A stretch of DNA of 37,541 bases from Bacillota bacterium (GTDB taxonomy: Bacteria; Bacillota; Clostridia; Christensenellales; Pumilibacteraceae): positions 1-37,541 of the forward strand of contig WRAY01000020.1 in NCBI GenBank assembly GCA_009779975.1, read 5' to 3'. Numbering within the stretch: position 1 is the first letter of the stretch; each line of letters starts with the position of its first letter. A program made the translations under genes and the position numbers. Positions 32,616 through 37,541 of the stretch are shown here, piece after piece. Below the pieces are notes generated by a model. That model ran no database searches. It was not told the origin of the DNA and worked only from the letters and a program-made list of their open reading frames with translations.

Positions 32616-32740
32616 GAAGTGAAAAGTGAAAAAGTAAAATGTAAGAAGTGAGGTAGAGAAAATTCGATCTCACTTTTTGTTTTTCTCTCAAAAAAACAAC
32701 TCATCAAAACTTTTTATCCCTTATCTTTCACATTTTATTT
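32616..32740. repeat. GTGAAAAGT-family inverted-repeat element, copy 3
   Basis: The left arm (about 32616-32652) carries AAGTGAAAAGTGAAAAAGTA and the right arm ends with ATCTTTCACATTTTATTT. An inner hairpin AGTGAGGTAGAG...CTCACTTTTT could act as a terminator for the DUF4405 operon. Confidence 0.6.
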
Positions 32741-32814
32741 AAAATAATCTTGTTCATAAATGAATAAATAGCAGAAAAAATTTTAAAAAACTTTGAATTT
32801 TCTGTTAAAATCGC

Positions 32815-32843
32815 TTGTTTTATGTCTTTTTATGTGGTATAAT
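32815..32843 (+). promoter_or_regulatory. Promoter TTGTTT-17-TATAAT with extended -10
   Basis: -35 TTGTTT at 32815-32820, -10 TATAAT at 32838-32843 preceded by TGG. The 5' leader to ATG 32977 is about 125 nt and contains short dyads (ATGAAA/TTTCAT near 32916-32937; GAGT/ACTC near 32941-32953). The leader may be structured; no known riboswitch motif was recognised. Confidence 0.75.
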
Positions 32844-32976
32844 ACATACAAATAATGAATAAAATGAGGTAATTCTCTTAGGGAATAGCGGACTTAACAT
32901 GGCTAATATTGCAAAATGAAAGCATTTTTTAGTTTCATGGGAGTTTCTGACTCAAAAAATTCAAGGAGTATTTATT

Positions 32977-33660
32977 ATGCCAAAAATTCTAATAGTCGAT
33001 GATGACATTAACATTTGTATGCTGCTAAATCTTTATCTTGTCAAAGAGGGTTTTTCAACGAGCATATGTCACAATGGAAAGGAGGCTATCAAAAAAGTCA
33101 ACGAGACAAATTTTGATATTATTCTTCTTGATATCATGATGCCTGAAATGGACGGTTTTGAGGCGCTTTCTCATATACGCAAAATCTCAAATGTACCGGT
33201 TATCATGATTAGTGCAAAAGGTGAGCCTATGGACAAAATTTCAGGGCTTGACCATGGTGCGGATGACTATGTCACAAAACCGTTTGAAGCGCAAGAATTA
33301 ATCTCAAGAATAAAAGCACTTCTTCGCCGTGCCGGAGCCCAAGGTGTGGGAGGACAAAACGCAGACCTCAATATCGGAGGACTAGCGGTGTCAATCTCTA
33401 ATTATGTTGTCAAAATGAACGGCAGGAAAATTGACATGCCTCCGAAAGAGATTGAACTTATCTATTATTTGGGAACAAACCCTATGCGCGTTTTCACTCG
33501 TGAGCAACTCTTAATGCAAGTTTGGGGAACAGAATATCGAGGCGACACAAGAACGGTTGATGTTCATGTGAAGAGAATTCGTGAAAAACTGGGAACTGAC
33601 CCTCAATGGAGACTGGACACTGTTTGGGGTGTCGGCTATAAGTTTGAAATAATCAACTAA
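32977..33660 (+). CDS. OmpR/PhoB-family response regulator
   Basis: The 227-aa regulator has a receiver domain with acidic pocket VDDD (8-10), phosphoacceptor Asp52 (LLDIMMPEMDG) and Lys101 (VTKPFE). Its C-terminal winged helix has TREQLLMQVWG and RTVDVHVKRIREKLG. The SD AAGGAG (32963-32968) is 8 nt before the ATG. The partner kinase follows 266 nt later with its own promoter, and a large palindrome lies between. Confidence 0.93.
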   Translation: MPKILIVDDDINICMLLNLYLVKEGFSTSICHNGKEAIKKVNETNFDIILLDIMMPEMDGFEALSHIRKISNVPVIMISAKGEPMDKISGLDHGADDYVTKPFEAQELISRIKALLRRAGAQGVGGQNADLNIGGLAVSISNYVVKMNGRKIDMPPKEIELIYYLGTNPMRVFTREQLLMQVWGTEYRGDTRTVDVHVKRIREKLGTDPQWRLDTVWGVGYKFEIIN

Positions 33661-33698
33661 TTGTTTCTCAAGCGTCTAGATTAAATTTTGACGGTATC

Positions 33699-33767
33699 TT
33701 TTTGGTATATTTTTGTCCTATTGACTTGTCAATACGACTAGTATTGACTGCGTCAATATGCCAAAAA
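33699..33767. repeat. Nested palindrome between the two-component genes
   Basis: The outer arms TTTTTGGTATATT (33699-33711) and AATATGCCAAAAA (33755-33767) pair. The inner arms TTGACTTGTCAATAC (33721-33735) and GTATTGACTGCGTCAA (33741-33756) also pair, and each half holds its own TTGAC-n-GTCAA dyad. It could be a terminator for the regulator or an operator for the kinase promoter. Confidence 0.65.
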
Positions 33768-33879
33768 TATCCTCAAAAATCTACTCGCCAAAACCCAATC
33801 TATTCACTTTCGAAACAATTTGGGACTTCTTCAAATTCAAAATTTTTAGATATATTTTTAATATATTGACAAAATTAAT

Positions 33880-33908
33880 TTGACTTTACTCTTCATTTAT
33901 GTTATAAA
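33880..33908 (+). promoter_or_regulatory. Promoter TTGACT-17-TATAAA for the sensor kinase
   Basis: -35 at 33880-33885, -10 at 33903-33908. Predicted start near 33915, about 12 nt before ATG 33927 with no SD. A second TTGACA sits at 33866-33871. Confidence 0.6.
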
Positions 33909-33926
33909 TAAGATGCTTTTTCACTA

Positions 33927-34973
33927 ATGAAGATATTCTCTAACTTTATCTATAGACTTGTTATCTGCTGTGCGGTGATTACTCTCACAGCAGTTTTACC
34001 GTTGTATTTTATTTTGCCTGCAATAAATTCGGCACATGTTGTTGTCCTTATTGTTGTGCTTGTTTTTCAAGTCGGCATAATACTTTTTGTTGTTTGGCTT
34101 AATTTCAGGGCAATAATAAAACCAATGAGACGCATCAACAAAGACCTGAAAAACCTAGTCAAGGGCGGATATGTTGAGCATTCATTTAAAGGTGTTGATG
34201 AAGAAGTTGAAAAACTGACAAAAAATCTTAATAAAGCGGCGGCAGAGTTTGACAGTGTTGAGCAAATGAGAAAAACATTCGTCTCAAACGCATCTCATGA
34301 ACTTCGTTCACCGCTGACAAGTATGCAAGGTTTTTTGCAAGCAATACTGGACGGCACAATTGATGAGGCTGACAAAAACAAATATATTCAAATTGTCCTT
34401 CGTGAAACAAAAAGACTAGGTTCTCTTATCAATTCAATGCTTGATTTGTCTCGTCTTGAAAGCGGTAAAAATCCGGTTGTTCCGAATCGTTTTGAAATTA
34501 ATGATGTCATGTCAACAATAATTGAACGCCTTTCGGCATCGCTTCTCAAAAAGCAAATAAAATGCAAGTTTGAGCCAATTAGAGAAAACACTTATGTTTA
34601 TGCCGACAAAGACAAAATCATCCAAGTTATCATAAACCTTATTGACAACGCAATCAAGTATTCGCCGGTAAATTCAAGTATTTTGGTTTCAACGCATTTT
34701 CATGCAAGCAAGTTATGTGTTGTTGTCAAAGATAATGGTTATGGCATTGCCAAAAAAGATTTAAAATCGATTTGGGACAGGTTTTATATGGCAGACAAAG
34801 CAAGAACTCCAAACCAAGCAAAAGGAACAGGACTGGGTCTTGCAATAGTCAAGCAAATAATAGATGACCACAACGAAACAATTTGGGCGGAATCAACAAG
34901 AGGAGTTGGAACAACCTTTATCTTCACTCTCCCGATGTTCGACCCTAATAAACACGGGAAAAAATCTGAATAA
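33927..34973 (+). CDS. Sensor histidine kinase, PhoR/ResE type
   Basis: The 348-aa membrane kinase has two TM helices (about 10-32 and 37-58) with a very short extracellular loop, a HAMP-like linker (about 58-112), HisKA with His124 (SNASHELRSPLTS), and HATPase with N241 (NLIDNAIKYSP), G1 DNGYGI (269-274) and G2 GTGLGLAIVK (300-309). The almost absent sensor domain suggests signal sensing in the membrane. It is paired with the response regulator upstream. It appears to be transcribed from its own promoter. Confidence 0.92.
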   Translation: MKIFSNFIYRLVICCAVITLTAVLPLYFILPAINSAHVVVLIVVLVFQVGIILFVVWLNFRAIIKPMRRINKDLKNLVKGGYVEHSFKGVDEEVEKLTKNLNKAAAEFDSVEQMRKTFVSNASHELRSPLTSMQGFLQAILDGTIDEADKNKYIQIVLRETKRLGSLINSMLDLSRLESGKNPVVPNRFEINDVMSTIIERLSASLLKKQIKCKFEPIRENTYVYADKDKIIQVIINLIDNAIKYSPVNSSILVSTHFHASKLCVVVKDNGYGIAKKDLKSIWDRFYMADKARTPNQAKGTGLGLAIVKQIIDDHNETIWAESTRGVGTTFIFTLPMFDPNKHGKKSE

Positions 34974-35068
34974 GTGAAAAGTTAAAATTGAAAGGTGAAA
35001 AGTATTATTTAAAAATTTTAAATAATTCTGCTGCATCTTTTACTGTTTACCTTTCACCCTTTACTTAA
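34971..35068. repeat. GTGAAAAGT-family inverted-repeat element, copy 4
   Basis: The left arm (about 34971-35003) carries AAGTGAAAAGTTAAAATTGA and AGGTGAAAAGT. The right arm (about 35039-35068) carries TTTACTGTTTACCTTTCACC. It fills the gap between the kinase and the next gene and overlaps the likely promoter region of that gene. Confidence 0.65.
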
Positions 35069-35073
35069 ATTAA

Positions 35074-35688
35074 ATGGAAGTTTACGCAGAATGTTTTATC
35101 AATAATGAAGAGATTGAAACTCACAAGGGCAGAATTTCGGCTGCTAAACTTGTGAGGAAATTTTGCATTGCAATTTGGCTGCTGCTATTTATTGCTATGT
35201 GGGTTTTGCCTGTTTTTAACCCTGAAACTATGGGTTTTTTATCTATTTTGTTCAACTTCCTTTTGTATCTTGGAATAGCGCTTCCTTTTGTCGGAATTTT
35301 TATTGTTTTGGGAAAATACATGGCAAGAAAAACCACCGAATATGACTACAACCTTAACGGCTCATCGCTTTTAATCACGAAAGTAATCGGCAGAAAAAAA
35401 CGCAAAAAAATGTTTGAGGCAAATTTTTCAAACATCGCAAACATGGGCAGAATGTCAAGCGACAACTATGACCGCTATGCTCAAAACAAAGAAATAAAAA
35501 AAGTCGCCGCAGTCTGTCAATATGAAGATGACGACGAAATTTTCTATATCTATATCATCGACAGTCTAGGGCATGTCCTTTTGCACATTCGTCCTGACGA
35601 ACATTTCAGAACCGCCCTAAAAAGAGCCGCCCCGAGAATGTCTGTCATCGACAAAAGTTTTTTTGACCAAGTGAAAGAAAAAGAGTAA
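35074..35688 (+). CDS. DUF6106-like membrane protein
   Basis: The 204-aa protein has two TM helices (about 29-47 and 54-85). A soluble C-terminal beta-rich domain follows (YDYNLNGSSLLITKVIGRKK, then RKKMFEANFSNIANMG). The N-terminus MEVYAECFI and the basic RKKRKK stretch match the DUF6106 pattern of Clostridia as I remember it. Function unknown. There is no SD. The start is ATG 35074, right at the edge of the inverted repeat. Confidence 0.7.
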   Translation: MEVYAECFINNEEIETHKGRISAAKLVRKFCIAIWLLLFIAMWVLPVFNPETMGFLSILFNFLLYLGIALPFVGIFIVLGKYMARKTTEYDYNLNGSSLLITKVIGRKKRKKMFEANFSNIANMGRMSSDNYDRYAQNKEIKKVAAVCQYEDDDEIFYIYIIDSLGHVLLHIRPDEHFRTALKRAAPRMSVIDKSFFDQVKEKE

Positions 35689-35729
35689 GATCTGCCAATT
35701 GAATATGACTTTTTCATTGTTTTAAAACC

Positions 35730-35759
35730 TTGTTTCATTTTTATAAAAATAGGCATACT
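35730..35759 (+). promoter_or_regulatory. Promoter TTGTTT-18-CATACT for the cysteine desulfurase
   Basis: -35 at 35730-35735, -10 at 35754-35759. The predicted start is within about 3 nt of ATG 35768. No SD. Confidence 0.5.
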
Positions 35760-35767
35760 ATATTAAG

Positions 35768-36874
35768 ATGATATACCTAGATAACGCAGCGACAACAAAA
35801 GTGTTTGACGAAGTAATCAGTGAGGTGACCGCTTCACTGAAATTTGACTATTTTAATCCCTCATCTTTATATTCTTCCGCTGTTAAAGTTCAGCGAAAAA
35901 TGGATAACGCAAGAGAAAATATTGCTTATGCACTAATGGCAAAGCCCAATGAAATCATATTCACATCAGGAGCAACTGAGGCGAATAATTGGGCGATAAC
36001 TTGCGGAATGAAACAAAAAAAAGGGAACATTGTTTCTAGTTATGGAGAGCATCCGAGCGTTCATGAAACATTGCTGTCTCTCAAAAATCAAGGCGTTGAA
36101 GTGCGTTTCAGCCCTCTAAAAAAGGACGGAACGGTCGATGAGGAAAAATTCCTTTCCTTAATTGATGAAAACACTTCACTAGTGTCGCTAATCCACCGCT
36201 CAAATGAAACGGGAGCAATCAACGACATTTTGACTCTTTCAAAAAAAGCAAAACAAATAAACCAGAAATTAGTATTCCATAGCGACGGAGTTCAAGGTTT
36301 TTTGAAACTGGACACTAATTTGCACTCTTCCGATATTGACCTCTATTCAATCTCTGCTCACAAAATTGGCGGAATGAAAGGGACAGGAGTATTATATAAA
36401 AACGAAAAACTAAATATTCGCCCTCTAATATTAGGCGGCGGACAAGAAAAAAATCTCCGCAGCGGAACTGAAAATGTGACAGGTATTTTGGCTTTTTCTC
36501 ATGCTGTTGCTGCGTTTCAAAAACACTACAACCGAAAAAAAATTGCCGAAATGTCCCAATATATCTCAAACACTCTTTGTCAAAATATTGCTGAAATCAA
36601 AATCAACTCCCCAAAAGGCAGCGATATCTTGTCAATTTCATTCCACGGCAAAAAATCCGAAATCATTCAGCGGCTTCTTTTTGAAAAGGGGATACTAATC
36701 GGCACCGGTTCAGCCTGTGCCTCAAGGTTAAAATATAATCGTGTCCTAGAAGCAATGGGCGTCTGCAAACAATGCATAGAAGGCAGCATCCGAGTAAGTA
36801 TCGGTGCATTTAACACACTGGATGAAGCAAAACAATTTGTGGCAGTTCTAACAGAAATCGTTAATGAACAATAA
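35768..36874 (+). CDS. Cysteine desulfurase, NifS/IscS family
   Basis: The 368-aa PLP enzyme removes sulfur from cysteine for Fe-S clusters or tRNA thiolation. It shows the N-terminal YLDNAATT, a His of the GEHPSVHE segment, the PLP Lys199 (SAHKIGGMKG), LILGGGQEKNLRSGTEN, and the catalytic Cys317 in GTGSACASR. The length is typical. In Clostridia this subgroup often sits beside thiI; here no partner is visible within the window. The start is near-leaderless. Confidence 0.92.
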   Translation: MIYLDNAATTKVFDEVISEVTASLKFDYFNPSSLYSSAVKVQRKMDNARENIAYALMAKPNEIIFTSGATEANNWAITCGMKQKKGNIVSSYGEHPSVHETLLSLKNQGVEVRFSPLKKDGTVDEEKFLSLIDENTSLVSLIHRSNETGAINDILTLSKKAKQINQKLVFHSDGVQGFLKLDTNLHSSDIDLYSISAHKIGGMKGTGVLYKNEKLNIRPLILGGGQEKNLRSGTENVTGILAFSHAVAAFQKHYNRKKIAEMSQYISNTLCQNIAEIKINSPKGSDILSISFHGKKSEIIQRLLFEKGILIGTGSACASRLKYNRVLEAMGVCKQCIEGSIRVSIGAFNTLDEAKQFVAVLTEIVNEQ

Positions 36875-36945
36875 ACCACCTTAAAAAACTCGGTTAATTA
36901 TCATATTAACCAAAAAAACAATTTTAAAAATATAACAACATAATT

Positions 36946-37052
36946 GTAGGGGCGGCAATCTGCCGCCCGAACAATGTGAAACGACAGCCACGAATCCCAA
37001 TCAAATAACAAATCAATAAAATAATGTGCGGGCGGCAGGTTGCCGCCCCTAC
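36946..37052. repeat. Head-to-head pair of REP-like hairpins
   Basis: GTAGGGGCGGCAATCTGCCG at 36946-36965 (unit to 36978) and the inverted unit at 37023-37052 (GTGCGGGCGGCAGGTTGCCG...) face each other. Together they could form one large cruciform of about 107 bp. They lie between the cysteine desulfurase and the XRE gene, both of which end here. Confidence 0.75.
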
Positions 37053-37053
37053 A

Positions 37054-37272
37054 TCACAAATTAATTTTAGGATTCTCGGTTCGTCCCAAAAGATAATCAA
37101 CAGATACATCAAAGTAGTCGGCTACTTTTATTAATCGTTCAACGGTTGGATTGCTTCTGCCGACTTTCCAATCGGTAACCTGGCCATGAGTTAGCCCTAA
37201 GTCTTTAGCAAATTTATATTGCGTTATGCCTTTCTCTTGAAGTAATTCAAATATTTTTTTTGATATTGTCAT
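37054..37272 (-). CDS. XRE-family (Cro/CI-type) HTH regulator
   Basis: The 72-aa protein is a bare helix-turn-helix (KGITQYKFAKDLGLTHGQ, then VTDWKVGRSNPTVERLIKVA; about 14-52) plus a conserved VSVDYLLGRTE end. The start ATG 37272 was chosen because the upstream extension (MPPLQKK) comes from the REP-like repeat. It is on the opposite strand to the unseen gene after 37541. Operator-like direct repeats overlap the promoter of that gene, so it could be its target. Confidence 0.85.
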   Translation of the reverse strand: MTISKKIFELLQEKGITQYKFAKDLGLTHGQVTDWKVGRSNPTVERLIKVADYFDVSVDYLLGRTENPKINL

Positions 37273-37280
37273 TTTTTTCT

Positions 37281-37344
37281 GTAGGGGCGGCACTCTGCCG
37301 CCCGAATCCCGAATAATGTGCGGGCGGCAGAGTGCCGCCCCTAC
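37281..37344. repeat. 64-bp head-to-head REP-like palindrome
   Basis: GTAGGGGCGGCACTCTGCCG (37281-37300) and its inverse (37325-37344) surround a short centre, making a near-perfect large palindrome. It sits directly upstream of the XRE gene, between it and its likely promoter region. Confidence 0.8.
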
Positions 37345-37372
37345 ATTATTTCCATAAATTACAAATATAAAT

Positions 37373-37425
37373 ATTAAGTAAATTGCGTAATAATGGTTGA
37401 CATTAAGTAAATTAAGTAATATACT
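37373..37425 (+). promoter_or_regulatory. Promoter with direct-repeat operator for a gene beyond the window
   Basis: TTGACA (37397-37402), 17-nt spacer, TATACT (37420-37425). Two 20-bp repeats differing at two bases (ATTAAGTAAATTGCGTAATA at 37373-37392, ATTAAGTAAATTAAGTAATA at 37402-37421) lie 29 bp apart, and the second spans the spacer. An AAGGAG SD follows at 37527-37532; its gene starts after 37541. Confidence 0.65.
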
Positions 37426-37541
37426 ATAATCACAATAACCAAAAAGGGCTTATTGTAATTTTAGCATACAATGAATTATTATAGCATTAATAAAAAATTA
37501 ATGCAAGTTTTTGATGTGCATTTTAAGGAGAAATAAGTAAT

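Noticed and set aside
32844-32976. Known riboswitch in the regulator leader
   Set aside because: No conserved riboswitch core was recognised; only weak dyads are visible.

Overview
The window is a low-GC, double-stranded chromosomal segment that uses the standard bacterial code (no in-frame TGA is needed). It probably comes from an anaerobic Bacillota (Clostridia-like) bacterium, perhaps an uncultured gut or rumen lineage. The evidence is the ftsK/spoIIIE - rimO - pgsA - cinA-type - recA - rny order, a ruvX followed by a DUF1292 (YrzB-type) gene, SD-type AAGGAG sites, and consensus TTGACA-17-TATAAT promoters. The species call is inference. No rRNA, tRNA or CRISPR array was seen.

Layout. (1) 1-9.5 kb is accessory and exported: a membrane-anchored beta-propeller/BspA-LRR protein, a broken RCC1 remnant, a DUF5673-like membrane protein, a minus-strand exported protein, and an orphan Rhs polymorphic toxin with a TreTu-like C-terminus followed by a TriTu-like immunity gene. 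The rhs is expressed from a perfect promoter carried inside a roughly 200-bp inverted-repeat element. (2) 9.5-12.75 kb is housekeeping: murG (minus), a small membrane protein, ruvX, and DUF1292, with many REP-like hairpins between them. (3) 12.76-20.79 kb is an island of surface proteins flanked by two nearly identical direct copies of a terminator-containing 60-bp sequence. It holds a lipoprotein fused at its end to a broken oligopeptide-binding protein. It also holds a five-gene operon: mini TM protein, RCC1 lipoprotein, signal-peptide-only ORF, duplicated six-TM protein, and a secreted trypsin-like protease with LRR and GLUG-like repeats. (4) 21-30.8 kb is the housekeeping block ftsK, rimO, pgsA, CinA C-terminal domain, recA, rny. 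(5) 30.9-32.6 kb is a MarR-autoregulated operon of three related small membrane proteins. (6) 32.8-35 kb is an OmpR/PhoR-type two-component system. (7) 35-37.5 kb is a DUF6106-like membrane protein, a cysteine desulfurase, an XRE regulator, and a promoter for a gene beyond the window.

The most unusual signals are these: the Rhs toxin/immunity module rescued by a promoter-carrying inverted-repeat element; the terminator-flanked island in which promoters, signal peptides and C-termini have been reshuffled between genes; and a recurrent pattern of promoters placed 0-12 nt before start codons (probably leaderless mRNAs). Several families of intergenic palindromes fill the gaps between housekeeping genes.
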